From: Nonomuraea soli
GTDB taxonomy: Bacteria > Actinomycetota > Actinomycetes > Streptosporangiales > Streptosporangiaceae
Reading direction: 5' to 3'
Assembly (NCBI RefSeq): GCF_013761175.1
Contig: NZ_JACDUR010000007.1
Location: 666,915-730,914, forward strand
Length of the DNA: 64,000 nt
Shown: positions 41,980 to 49,151 of the stretch, one piece after another
Position numbering within the stretch: position 1 is the stretch's first letter
Layout of the letters: each line of letters begins with the position of its first letter
The notes under the pieces: model-generated
The model's database searches: none
The model's input: the letters and a program-made list of their open reading frames with translations, nothing else
What the model was told of the DNA's origin: nothing
Translations under genes and position numbers: made by a program

Positions 41980-42469
41980 ATGGATCTTCGTTGGCGGGAG
42001 TCTGCGGCGCGTAGGCGGATCTTCATACGCATCTCCGAGGCCGAGGACCGCGCCGACAGCTTCGGCAACGACCTGGTGCGCTTCATCGACCTCGCGATCA
42101 AGCGCCCGGTCGTGGTGGCGGGCAACTCGTCGGGCGGGCTCGTCGCCACGTGGCTGGGCGGCCAGTGGCCGGTGGGCGACGGGGAGGGCATGATCGAGGC
42201 GCTGCCGCGGGTTGCGACCACCAGGCGATGCCGGCCGGGATCAGGGTGCCGGTGCTGATCACGCACCACATGCGGGTGAACGATCCCGGCAGCGGCCATC
42301 TGGTCGGCGCGCTCGGCGACCTGCGGGCGCGGCGGGCGCGCGAGATCGTCGAGGGCGCCGGTCAGCGGGTCGGCTACGTGTCGTTGCCCGACGCGCCCCA
42401 CGTGATGCACGAGGCCGCCCGGAGCGCTACGCCAAGCTCGTCACCGACGGGGCCGGCGGCCTCGACTGA
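41980..42469 (+). pseudogene. Decayed alpha/beta hydrolase pseudogene
   Basis: The first frame from ATG 41980 encodes the active-site region LVRFIDLAIKRPVVVAGNSS (a G-N-S-S-G-G elbow). Near 42210 the similarity shifts to another frame (RVPVLITHHMRVNDPGSGHL, ALGDLRARRAREIVEGAGQR, ending PHVMHEA). Near 42418 it shifts again to PERYAKLVTDGAGGLD and a TGA at 42467-42469. The middle between the elbow and the C-terminal block is much too short. So two frameshifts and an internal deletion have inactivated it. An imperfect repeat of CGTACGGCGGGC lies just upstream at 41936-41976. Confidence 0.75.
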
Positions 42470-42496
42470 TCGCGAGAGCGACCGCCCCGGCTTGAG

Positions 42497-42556
42497 GACA
42501 CGACGGTGCCGGGGGTGGCTCGTGAGTGAGCCGTGCCCCCAGCGTGAGGTCGTGTC
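42497..42556 (-). terminator. Nested inverted repeat at the end of the DUF3107 gene
   Basis: GACACGAC (42497-42504) and GTCGTGTC (42549-42556) pair perfectly. Inside, GGCTC and GAGCC with flanking G and C runs add an imperfect stem. It reaches the DUF3107 stop codon (42555-42557 on the minus strand), so it is a candidate terminator. Confidence 0.45.
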
Positions 42557-42785
42557 AGAGCGTGCCGCCGAAGCCGACCGGCCGGGACTCGTCCTCGCCG
42601 ATCTCGACGAAGCCGAGCGAGGCGACCGGAACCACGACGCGACGGCCCTTGACGTCGGTGACGGCGAAGACGCCGCGATCGGCCGCCAGCGCCTGCCTGA
42701 TCTCCTCCTCGACCTGCTCAGCCGTCAGGTCGACTTCCACAATGAGCTCGCGGTGTACGGACCGTACGCCGATCTTGATTTCCAT
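42555..42785 (-). CDS. DUF3107 small conserved protein
   Basis: The 76-residue protein (MEIKIGVRSVHRELIVEVDL at the start, RPVGFGGTL at the end) is the DUF3107 family found throughout Actinobacteria, of unknown function. It begins at the ATG at 42785 with GGGAG upstream. It sits downstream of a TetR regulator on the same strand (87 bp gap), an arrangement I recall as conserved in actinomycetes next to the DEAD-box helicase and ferritin-like genes. Confidence 0.9.
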   Translation of the reverse strand: MEIKIGVRSVHRELIVEVDLTAEQVEEEIRQALAADRGVFAVTDVKGRRVVVPVASLGFVEIGEDESRPVGFGGTL

Positions 42786-42871
42786 CGTGCTCCCTCATGA
42801 GACGGGTTGCCCATCCCATCGTGGCCGCTCGCGGGCCCCGGGAACGCAGGTGATCGCGGCAAGCGAACGGC

Positions 42872-43492
42872 TTACGCCGTACGCGGAAAACCGCTGATGC
42901 CGCGCCAGGCCAGCCGGGCCATCAGCTGCTCGGCGGCCTCCTTCGGGATGGAGCCGTGGGTGGTGACCCAGAATCGGGCGCTGACCTCCGCCATGCCGAC
43001 GAGTCCGACGGCCAGCAGGTGCGCCTCCTCGCTGGAGCACCCGGTGTCTTCCTGGATGACGACGCTGACCATCTCGGCGCACTCGCGCAGAGAACGCTCC
43101 ACGCGCTGCCGTACGGGGGCCAGGTTGCGCAGGTCGGACTCGAAGACCAGGCGGAAGGCCTCGCCCTGGGTCGAGACGAAGTCGAAGAAGGCGGCGAAGG
43201 TCGCCTGCACCCTGAGCTTGTTCTCGCGGGTGGAGGCCAGGGCCTCGCGCTGCCGGTTGATCATGTCGTCGACATGAAGGTCGAGCAGCGCGAGATAGAG
43301 CTCCAGCTTGCCGGGGAAGTGCTGGTACAGCACCGGCTTGCTGACCCCGGCACGGTCGGCGATCTCGTCCATGGCGGCGGCGTGGTAGCCGTTCTCGACG
43401 AAGACCTCCTGCGCGGCGCTCAGCAGCTGCCTGCGGCGCGCGAGCCGGGGCAGGCGAGTGCCTCGGGGCTTCGCATCCGGCGTTGCTGTCAT
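42872..43492 (-). CDS. TetR-family transcriptional regulator
   Basis: The 206-residue protein has an N-terminal helix-turn-helix (RRRQLLSAAQEVFVENGYHA, then MDEIADRAGVSKPVLYQHF) and a TetR_C-type ligand domain with EAFRLVFESDLRNL and ARFWVTTHGSIPKEAAEQL. ATG 43492 follows GGAGAGC. Its ligand and targets are unknown. The conserved neighbourhood suggests a housekeeping role rather than drug response. Confidence 0.9.
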   Translation of the reverse strand: MTATPDAKPRGTRLPRLARRRQLLSAAQEVFVENGYHAAAMDEIADRAGVSKPVLYQHFPGKLELYLALLDLHVDDMINRQREALASTRENKLRVQATFAAFFDFVSTQGEAFRLVFESDLRNLAPVRQRVERSLRECAEMVSVVIQEDTGCSSEEAHLLAVGLVGMAEVSARFWVTTHGSIPKEAAEQLMARLAWRGISGFPRTA

Positions 43493-43577
43493 GAGCTCTC
43501 CTAGAGCGAGGGGACATCCGTCGTTCGTTCGGACATCCTACGTGCGAGTAACGACCTCATCGAGACTCCTCCGATAC

Positions 43578-43796
43578 TCAGCGGTAATCGTCGTCGTCAT
43601 CGTCGGCGGCCAGCCTGTCCTGCTCGGCGGCGTCCGCGGGATCGACGTCGAGCGGCACCTCGCGCCGCGGCTCCTCGTCGGTCTCGCGTAGTGCGCGGTG
43701 CTGCTCGGCGGCGTCGGCCTCCGCGGCCTCCAGCGGCAGTTCGGTGTCGTCGTCAGAGGGGCGTTCATCCCCACGTACGTCCATCTCCGACATCAT
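43578..43796 (-). CDS. Small acidic protein with internal repeat
   Basis: The 72-residue protein is strongly acidic (ending AADDDDDDYR) and contains two related units, LPLEAAEADAAEQHRAL and VPLDVDPADAAEQDRLA. It has no membrane or signal segment. I recall similar small proteins with the PLE..ADAAEQ pattern in other actinomycetes, all of unknown function. The start is ATG 43796 or 43793. It is upstream of the TetR gene and downstream of the LigD genes on the same strand. Confidence 0.6.
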   Translation of the reverse strand: MMSEMDVRGDERPSDDDTELPLEAAEADAAEQHRALRETDEEPRREVPLDVDPADAAEQDRLAADDDDDDYR

Positions 43797-43826
43797 TCGT
43801 CCCCTCTAGTCGTGGACCTCTCCACA

Positions 43827-44702
43827 CTACGCCCGGCTGAACAGGTCGCCATGTTCCTCTACCCGTTCCAGCACGTCAGCAGCTGTGAACACCAGTTCGT
43901 CAGGTGTTCGGCAGGATTCCACCTCGGTCCACAACAAAGGGGTGGAGACGGTCGGCTGCTGCCTGGCCCGCAGTGAATAGGGCGCCACGGTGGTCTTGGC
44001 GGGGTTGTTCTGGCTCCAGTCGATTAAAACCTTGCCGGTGCGGGCCGAACGGGTCATCGTGCTGATGATCTCTCCCCGGTGTTCGCGCTCCAGCAGCTGC
44101 GCCAGCGCCTTGGCGTACACCGACGGCTCCGCGCGCCCGTCCCAGTCGGCGTACAGCTGCATGCCCTTGCTGCCGCTCGTCTTGGGCCGGGCCCTCAGCC
44201 CGTCGTGTTCGAGCACCTCGCGCAGCAGCAGCGCCACCTGGCAGCACTCGACGATGGTGGCGGGGGCGCCGGGGTCGAGGTCGAAGACGAGCTGGTCGGG
44301 CTCCTGCGCCTCGCCGCCCTTGGAGACCCGCCACTGCGGCACGTGCAGCTCCAGTGCCGCCAGGTTGGCGTAGTAGACCAGCGTCGGCAGGTCGTCGACG
44401 ACGGCGAAGTCGATGGAGTCGCGGTCCTTGGTGCTGCCGGGCACCGGCAGCCGCGCCCGCCGTACCCAGGACGGGGTGTGCGAGGGGGCGTTCTTCTCGA
44501 AGAAGGACTTCCCGTCGACGCCATTGGGGTAGCGCTTGACCGTCAGGGGGCGGCCGTCGAGATGCGGCAGGAGCACCGGGGCGATGCGGCTGTAGTAGTC
44601 GATGACTTCGGCCTTGGTGAAGCCGACCTCGGGGTAGAGCACCTTGTCGAGGTTGCTCAGCACCAGCTCGCGGCCGTCGACCTTGACGGGCACCTTCTTC
44701 AC
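43827..44702 (-). CDS. LigD polymerase-domain protein (NHEJ primase/polymerase)
   Basis: This 291-residue protein is a stand-alone archaeo-eukaryotic primase-type polymerase domain of LigD. It begins VDGRELVLSNLDKVLYPEVG and has the catalytic Asp pair in LVFDLDPGA (about residue 140). SGSKGMQLYADWDG and the third metal Asp in VLIDWSQNNPAKTTVAPYS follow. It extends or fills ends, with a preference for ribonucleotides, during non-homologous end joining. It overlaps the ligase gene by four bases, so the usual fused LigD is split here. No 3'-phosphoesterase domain is present in the window. Confidence 0.92.
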   Translation of the reverse strand: MKKVPVKVDGRELVLSNLDKVLYPEVGFTKAEVIDYYSRIAPVLLPHLDGRPLTVKRYPNGVDGKSFFEKNAPSHTPSWVRRARLPVPGSTKDRDSIDFAVVDDLPTLVYYANLAALELHVPQWRVSKGGEAQEPDQLVFDLDPGAPATIVECCQVALLLREVLEHDGLRARPKTSGSKGMQLYADWDGRAEPSVYAKALAQLLEREHRGEIISTMTRSARTGKVLIDWSQNNPAKTTVAPYSLRARQQPTVSTPLLWTEVESCRTPDELVFTAADVLERVEEHGDLFSRA

Positions 44703-45613
44703 AGGACCACCTCAGCAGGGATCTTGTCGGGTCGCAGTCCGCGCCACACCGGGTGACGCAATTTGTGATCGTCGGTCCACATCGTGTAACCCACCTCCCC
44801 GACGAGATCGGGCCTAACCCACCTGTTGCGCCAGGGCACCGGGTTGTGGAAAGGGCTGCGCGGGATCTCCAGGGGGCTCAGCACGTCGTGCAGCCGTTCA
44901 AGCTCCGCGTCGGTGAAGCCGGTGCCGACGTGCCCGACGTAGGTCAGGCCGTGCTCGGTGAACACCCCCATGATCAGCGAGCCGATGCCGCCCGCTCTGC
45001 GGCCCTTGCCCGGTTTCCAGCCGCCGATCACGACCTCCCTGGTGTCGAGGTTCTTGACCTTGATCCACCAGTTCGACCTGGTCCCCGGCCGGTACGGCGA
45101 GTCGAGGCGCTTGGCGACCACTCCCTCGAGCCCCTGGGCCATGGTGGCCGCGAGCAGGTCGGAGTCGCCGGGGAAGTACGGCGGAGCCCCGATGTCGAGC
45201 TGCTCCAGCAGGTCGCGCCTGGTTCTGTACGGCATGTCGAGCAGGGAGGTGCCGTCGATGTAGAGCAGGTCGAAGGGCAGATAGGTGACGGGGTAGAGCC
45301 GGAGCATGGCCGGATCGGGATCGGTCAGGTGCATGCGGTGCTGCAGGCGTACGAAGCTGGGCCGCCCGCTGGGGTCGAGGGCGACGATCTCGCCGTCCAG
45401 CACCACGTCAGTCACAGGAAACCCCGATATTTCGGGATAGCGGCGGGTGTAGTCCGCCCCATGCCTTCCCGTCATGCGCAACACGCCCGTCAGATCCATC
45501 ACCGCGCGGATGCCGTCCCACTTGACCTCGAGTCCGTACTGCTCGCGATCGGACGGCAACGCACCTGGTACGGCCAGCATGGGTTCGACGGGAAACGGCA
45601 TTGGATCGCCCAT
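44699..45613 (-). CDS. ATP-dependent DNA ligase, LigD ligase domain
   Basis: The 304-residue protein carries nucleotidyltransferase motif I, EVKWDGIRAVMDL, with the adenylated Lys (about residue 33). VVLDGEIVALD, FDLLYIDG, LEGVVAKRLDSPYRPG and WWIKVKN follow, then an OB-fold (GGWKPGKGRRAGGIGSLIMG). It seals DNA nicks in NHEJ with Ku and the polymerase. ATG 45613 (MGDPMPFPVEPML) was chosen; ATG 45601 is an alternative. It is divergent from ku with a 49-bp gap and overlaps the polymerase gene. Confidence 0.92.
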   Translation of the reverse strand: MGDPMPFPVEPMLAVPGALPSDREQYGLEVKWDGIRAVMDLTGVLRMTGRHGADYTRRYPEISGFPVTDVVLDGEIVALDPSGRPSFVRLQHRMHLTDPDPAMLRLYPVTYLPFDLLYIDGTSLLDMPYRTRRDLLEQLDIGAPPYFPGDSDLLAATMAQGLEGVVAKRLDSPYRPGTRSNWWIKVKNLDTREVVIGGWKPGKGRRAGGIGSLIMGVFTEHGLTYVGHVGTGFTDAELERLHDVLSPLEIPRSPFHNPVPWRNRWVRPDLVGEVGYTMWTDDHKLRHPVWRGLRPDKIPAEVVL

Positions 45614-45662
45614 GTCCGGGTATGTGCCCCGAGATGAGCCCGGATATTGAGTGAGGTGGGCC

Positions 45663-46544
45663 ATGCGCAGCATTTGGAAGGGTGCGATCTCCTTCGGGCT
45701 GGTCACGATCCCGGTGAAGCTGTACTCCGCGACGGAACAGAAGGACGTCGCCTTCCACCAGGTGCACCGCGAGGACGGCGGCCGCATCCGCTACAAGCGG
45801 GTGTGCACCAAGTGCGGTGAGGAGGTCGCCTACGCCGACATCGCCAAGGGATACGAGCTGGCGACCGGCGAGATCGTGGTGCTGACCGACGAGGACTTCG
45901 AGGGCCTTCCGCTGAGCACCTCGCGTCGCATCGACGTCTTGCAGTTCAGCCCGGCCGACCAGATCGACCCGATCTATTTCGCCAAGTCGTACTTCCTGGA
46001 ACCCGACGCCCAGGGCGCCAAGCCGTACGTGTTGCTGCGCAACGCGCTGGAGAGCTCGGGCCAGGTCGCCGTGGTCAAGGTGGCGCTGCGCCAGCGGGAA
46101 TCCCTGGCGACGCTCCGCGTGCGTGACGGGGTGTTCGTCCTGGAGACGATGCTCTGGCCCGACGAGATCCGCAAGCCCGAGTTCGACTTCCTCGACGAGG
46201 ACATCGAGGTGCGGGCCCAGGAGCTGAAGATGGCCGAGTCGCTGATCGCGACCATGGAGTCGGACTTCGATCCGGGTGAGTACCACGACGCGTATCGCGA
46301 GGCGCTGCAGCAGGTGATCGAGGCGAAGATCGAGGGCAGGGAGGTCGTCGCCGCGCCCGAGACCGAGGAGGCCGGACCCGCGGTCGACCTCATGGCGGCC
46401 CTGCGGGCCTCCGTGGAGGCGGCCAAGAAGGAGCGAGGCACCTCCACCGCCAAGCCGAAGCGGCCGGCCAAGGCCGAGAAGGCCGAGAAGGCCGACAAGG
46501 AGGAAAAGGCCGAGCCCAAGCGGAAGACGCGTAAGTCAGCCTGA
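45663..46544 (+). CDS. ku: Ku protein (bacterial NHEJ)
   Basis: The 293-residue protein starts MRSIWKGAISFGLVTIPVKL, the invariant bacterial Ku opening. It has a central Ku fold (CTKCGEEVAYADIAKGYE; LEPDAQGAKPYVLL) and ends in a Lys/Ala/Glu-rich tail (KPKRPAKAEKAEKADKEEK) that can bind DNA. It forms a ring on double-strand ends and recruits LigD. ATG 45663 follows GAGGTGG. The strongest hairpin in the window lies right after its stop. Confidence 0.95.
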   Translation: MRSIWKGAISFGLVTIPVKLYSATEQKDVAFHQVHREDGGRIRYKRVCTKCGEEVAYADIAKGYELATGEIVVLTDEDFEGLPLSTSRRIDVLQFSPADQIDPIYFAKSYFLEPDAQGAKPYVLLRNALESSGQVAVVKVALRQRESLATLRVRDGVFVLETMLWPDEIRKPEFDFLDEDIEVRAQELKMAESLIATMESDFDPGEYHDAYREALQQVIEAKIEGREVVAAPETEEAGPAVDLMAALRASVEAAKKERGTSTAKPKRPAKAEKAEKADKEEKAEPKRKTRKSA

Positions 46545-46545
46545 A

Positions 46546-46584
46546 GCGCCGGTGGAATTCGCATTCCGCGAATTCCACCGGCGC
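46546..46584. terminator. Perfect 17-bp hairpin terminator after ku
   Basis: GCGCCGGTGGAATTCGC (46546-46562) and its exact complement (46568-46584) form a 17-bp stem with a 5-nt loop, two bases after the ku stop. Confidence 0.85.
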
Positions 46585-46602
46585 ATATGAATAACAGCGT
46601 GG

Positions 46603-46633
46603 AGGGCGGGACTCCTCAAAGGAGCCCCGCCCT
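46603..46633. terminator. Hairpin terminator of the small secreted protein gene
   Basis: AGGGCGGGACTCC (46603-46615) and GGAGCCCCGCCCT (46621-46633) pair with one mismatch around TCAAA. It lies downstream of the minus-strand gene ending at 46670 and back-to-back with the ku terminator. Confidence 0.75.
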
Positions 46634-46669
46634 TCGCATTCGGGTCAATATCTGACCCAAATCAGCGAA

Positions 46670-46954
46670 TTACCACGAGTGGCGTGAGACCTTGGCGCAG
46701 CCACGCACGCGCTTCCAGTGGTAGGTGTCGGTGTCGAAGTTGTAGCGGACGTTGAGCCTGTTGTACCGCTCGCCCTTGCGGACCTTCAGCTTGCTGCCCT
46801 TGTTGATCCAGATGCACGAAGGGCCCATGGTCATAGGCGAGGCGGTGACGCCCTGCGTCGCGGCGCTGGCGGAAGTAGTGGTCAGAGTCAGGGCCCCACC
46901 AGCCATGGCGGCGGACAGGGCGGCCGCCGCGACTGCACGCTTGATGTTGAACAT
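46670..46954 (-). CDS. Small secreted cationic Cys/Trp protein, paralogue 1
   Basis: The 94-residue precursor has a Sec signal peptide (MFNIKRAVAAAALSAAMAGG, cleaved near SASA-A at about residue 31). The mature part is about 63 residues, strongly basic, with two Cys (Cys47, Cys86) and three Trp (49, 80 and the C-terminal residue 94). Shared core with the two upstream genes: C-x-W near the start, then KLKVRKG, then YHWKRVRGC. The start ATG 46954 follows GGGGAAGCAC, the same ribosome-site sequence as paralogue 3. The function is unknown. A secreted antimicrobial or cell-wall-binding peptide would fit the charge and Trp content. Confidence 0.8.
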   Translation of the reverse strand: MFNIKRAVAAAALSAAMAGGALTLTTTSASAATQGVTASPMTMGPSCIWINKGSKLKVRKGERYNRLNVRYNFDTDTYHWKRVRGCAKVSRHSW

Positions 46955-46990
46955 GATGTGCTTCCCCTTGACGGTTGGTGCATTTCGGAA

Positions 46991-47014
46991 AATAGCCGGA
47001 TTTGCTTGGCTATT
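46991..47014. promoter_or_regulatory. Inverted repeat upstream of paralogue 1
   Basis: AATAGCC (46991-46997) and GGCTATT (47008-47014) form a perfect 7-bp inverted repeat with a 10-nt centre, 37 bp upstream of the start codon of paralogue 1. ATTGTCCGG, part of the element upstream of paralogues 2 and 3, overlaps its right arm in the opposite orientation. Confidence 0.45.
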
Positions 47015-47182
47015 GTCCGGGATGACTCTCTCGTCTTGAGTCTTCCTGGTTGGGATGATCTCCGAGCATTCATGATCATAAACGGCGAATAAGAGGCTTT
47101 TGCTTATCGCTGGGCACGTTCATTGCAGTGGTTGGTGGCTGATTTAAGCACCTGTCCGCATTTGATATGAAATGTCCAAAAT

Positions 47183-47219
47183 GAGATGCCCGTGGACCCT
47201 TAGGATCCACGGGCATCTC
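47183..47219 (-). terminator. Hairpin terminator after paralogue 2
   Basis: GAGATGCCCGTGGA (47183-47196) and TCCACGGGCATCTC (47206-47219) form a perfect 14-bp stem. It lies about 98 bp beyond the paralogue 2 stop on the minus strand, and the DNA beyond it in that direction is AT-rich (ATTTTGGACA). Confidence 0.75.
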
Positions 47220-47316
47220 CCTGCGAGCGGGCCTCAGCCCTCGACGTCGCGCCACTTGTCGTGCGAGCCCCATCCAGCCGGGATCGAGGTCGCGGCGGGC
47301 CTGCGCGGGAGCGTGT

Positions 47317-47595
47317 TCACCAGCGCCACTTCTTCTTCAGGGAGCAGCCCCAGGTGCGCTTGATGTGCCAGTCCCCGTTCTTCCAGACGATGGTCACCTT
47401 CCTGACCTTGTAGCCCTTGTAGACCTTGAGCTTCTTGCCGATCCAGATGCACTTGTGCCCGGAGACCACCGGTGACGCGGTGGTGATCCCTGAGACGGTG
47501 CCGGCGCTGGCACTCGTGGCCCCGAAGCCCATCAGGCCTCCCGCGAGTGCGGTGGCCAGGGCTGCGCCGGTGAGCGTCGTTCTGAGCTTGGACAT
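47317..47595 (-). CDS. Small secreted cationic Cys/Trp protein, paralogue 2
   Basis: The 92-residue precursor has signal peptide MSKLRTTLTGAALATALAGG and a cleavage region GATSASA, identical in the last seven residues to paralogue 3. The mature ~60 residues carry Cys49 and Cys84 and six Trp, ending KKKWRW. They include KLKVYKG (as in paralogue 1) and NGDWHIKR (as in paralogue 3: NGNWHIKR). It thus bridges the family. Start ATG 47595 was chosen over 47601 because GGGGG is about 7 bp upstream of it. It has an estimated net charge well above +10. The function is unknown. Confidence 0.82.
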   Translation of the reverse strand: MSKLRTTLTGAALATALAGGLMGFGATSASAGTVSGITTASPVVSGHKCIWIGKKLKVYKGYKVRKVTIVWKNGDWHIKRTWGCSLKKKWRW

Positions 47596-47633
47596 TGCCA
47601 TCCCCCTGACGGTCGTGCTCATCTCATAAGCAC

Positions 47634-47686
47634 CATAACCGGACAATTCCGGGCATAAGCGTCTATTTATCCTCAATTTATACAAA
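47634..47686 (-). promoter_or_regulatory. Conserved upstream element of paralogue 2
   Basis: Reading the minus strand, TTTGTATAAATT, then 3 nt, GATAAAT, then exactly 17 nt, then ATTGTCCGGTTATG. The same three blocks with the same spacing lie upstream of paralogue 3 (48146-48198), and both end 38-40 bp before the start codons. Strong candidate promoter/operator. Confidence 0.75.
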
Positions 47687-47689
47687 AAG

Positions 47690-47722
47690 GACTCGCGGCC
47701 GGGCTTGGCCCGGCCGCGAGTC
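47690..47722 (-). terminator. Classic hairpin plus T-run terminator after paralogue 3
   Basis: GACTCGCGGCCGGGC (47690-47704) and its perfect complement (47708-47722) form a 15-bp stem with a TTG loop. On the minus strand it is followed by CCTTTTTGTA, so it is a textbook intrinsic terminator. It lies 29 bp after the paralogue 3 stop. The T-run merges into the paralogue 2 element. Confidence 0.88.
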
Positions 47723-47751
47723 AGGACGACGGAACTACACCGTCGGCTCGG

Positions 47752-48105
47752 TCACCACCACGAGCGCCATCCGCACTTGCGGTAGCGCTTGATGTGCCAG
47801 TTGCCGTTCCTGACCGAGATGACGACCTTCTTGCTGCCGCAGCCGCGGTGCTTCCAGCCCCACCAGCCCCAGCCCCAGCCCCAGCTCGACCGCTTGTTGT
47901 AGCAGTGCCGGCGCTTCTTGGCCTTCTTGAACCTCCAGCAGGGCTTGGCGGTCACGGGTGCCATGGAGCTCTGTCCCGTGCTCACCGTGGTCCTTGGCGA
48001 AGCGCTGGTCGCGGCGCTGGCGCTGGTGGCTCCCAGTTCGATGAAGCCACCGGTCAGTGCGGCGATCAGCGCCGCGGCAGCGAATCTGGTTCGGAATTTG
48101 GACAT
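47752..48105 (-). CDS. Small secreted cationic Cys/Trp protein, paralogue 3 (Trp-rich)
   Basis: The 117-residue precursor begins MSKFRTRFAAAALIAALTGG with cleavage near GATSASA. The mature part has four Cys (56, 68, 89, 111), a run of Trp and Gly (WGWGWGWWGW, residues 75-84), many Lys/Arg (KKAKKRRH), and ends CGWRSWW. It shares the SVRNGNWHIKR core with paralogue 2. It is the longest member, with an extra basic/Trp insert between the Cys residues. ATG 48105 follows GGGGGAAGCAC. The function is unknown. Trp/Arg-rich secreted peptides often bind membranes or wall polymers (inference). Confidence 0.82.
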   Translation of the reverse strand: MSKFRTRFAAAALIAALTGGFIELGATSASAATSASPRTTVSTGQSSMAPVTAKPCWRFKKAKKRRHCYNKRSSWGWGWGWWGWKHRGCGSKKVVISVRNGNWHIKRYRKCGWRSWW

Positions 48106-48145
48106 CGTGCTTCCCCCGAATGGTCGGCTGTCCATCGCCCTAGGA

Positions 48146-48198
48146 CATAACCGGACAATCACCCCCAAAAACCGCGATTTATCACTAATTTATACAAA
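48146..48198 (-). promoter_or_regulatory. Conserved upstream element of paralogue 3
   Basis: Same blocks and spacing as 47634-47686: TTTGTATAAATT, 3 nt, GATAAAT, 17 nt, ATTGTCCGGTTATG on the minus strand. The 14-nt last block is identical in both copies. It lies in the divergent region between paralogue 3 and the hydrolase gene at 48214. Confidence 0.75.
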
Positions 48199-48213
48199 GG
48201 GGATCCAGCTATC

Positions 48214-49110
48214 GTGGAGTGCGTGGAGCAGCCGATCCCTGTGTGGCCCGGGCGCATGGCCGGGCCGCTGCACGTACGCGAGACCCCGTCAGGACCGCCC
48301 GACCAGGCGGTGTTCGTCCATGGCCTGGCGGGCTCCGCCACCAACTGGACCGACCTCATGGGCGAGCTTCGCGACATCGTCACCGGGCACGCGGTCGACC
48401 TGCCGGGCAACGGTCACTCGCCCGCGCCGTCCGGTGGCGACTACTCGATCACCGGCCACGCCCGTGCGGTGATCGGCCTGCTGGAGGAGACCGGGCCCGC
48501 GCACCTGTTCGGCAACTCGCTGGGCGGCGCGGTCGTGGTCCGGGCCGCGGCCATGCGGCCCGATCTGGTGCGCTCGCTGACGCTCATCAGCCCGGCGCTG
48601 CCCGACCTGATGCCCAGGTACGGCCCGGCCAGGGTCTTCCTGGCCACCACGCCACGCCTGGGCGAGCTGGCAGCGACGGTCCTGGGCAGGTTGCCCGCCG
48701 AGCAGCGGGTCGCCGCCTCGATGGCGATGATCTACGCCGACCCCGGCCTGCTGCACCCCGAGCGCCTGCGGGAGGCGGTGGCGGAGCTTCGCCGCCGTGA
48801 CGGCCTGCCGTACTCAGGACAGGCCATGATCGGCTCGGCGCGCGGGATCGTCGCGGAGTACTTCCGCGGTTCCCTCTGGCGCGACGCGGCCACGATCACC
48901 GCGCCCACCCTGCTCATCTACGGCAGGCGCGACCGGCTGGTGCGCCCGATCATGGCCAGGAAGGCAGGCCGTACTTTCCGCGACGCCAGGCTGGTGTTGC
49001 TCCCCAACTGCGGCCACTGCGCCCAGATGGAGCTTCCGCAGGTCGTGGCGGCGGAGGCGCGCCGTCTGATCCTTGAGACGCGGTTGGGGAATGCCCCACT
49101 GGCCAGCTAG
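48214..49110 (+). CDS. Alpha/beta hydrolase
   Basis: The 298-residue protein has VFVHGLAGSATNW (oxyanion), LFGNSLGGAVVV (nucleophile Ser) and PNCGHCAQMELP (His). It has no signal peptide, so it is probably cytosolic. The start is the GTG at 48214. It is divergent from the small secreted protein gene and 41 bp before moeZ, the same order as I recall around moeZ in streptomycetes. The substrate is unknown. Confidence 0.88.
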   Translation: MECVEQPIPVWPGRMAGPLHVRETPSGPPDQAVFVHGLAGSATNWTDLMGELRDIVTGHAVDLPGNGHSPAPSGGDYSITGHARAVIGLLEETGPAHLFGNSLGGAVVVRAAAMRPDLVRSLTLISPALPDLMPRYGPARVFLATTPRLGELAATVLGRLPAEQRVAASMAMIYADPGLLHPERLREAVAELRRRDGLPYSGQAMIGSARGIVAEYFRGSLWRDAATITAPTLLIYGRRDRLVRPIMARKAGRTFRDARLVLLPNCGHCAQMELPQVVAAEARRLILETRLGNAPLAS

Positions 49111-49151
49111 GTTTCCTTCAGGAAAGAGCCCCTGAACGGGAGTGTAGAACC

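Larger units (their letters stand above)
46955..47316. other. Long intergenic region (362 bp) between paralogues 1 and 2
   Basis: There is no convincing gene. It holds the upstream region of paralogue 1, which is AT-richer than its surroundings, an inverted repeat AATAGCC/GGCTATT at 46991-46997 and 47008-47014 and, next to paralogue 2, the terminator at 47183-47219. The remaining ~95 bp (47220-47316) has nothing recognisable. Confidence 0.6.

Noticed and set aside
47234..47452. Minus-strand frame overlapping paralogue 2 in a different register
   Set aside because: It has no signal peptide or start site of its own and reads in the shifted frame of a supported gene.
46670..48105. Idea that the small secreted proteins are ribosomally made, modified peptides (RiPPs)
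   Set aside because: They have ordinary Sec signal peptides and there is no YcaO, LanM, radical-SAM or leader-peptidase gene nearby.
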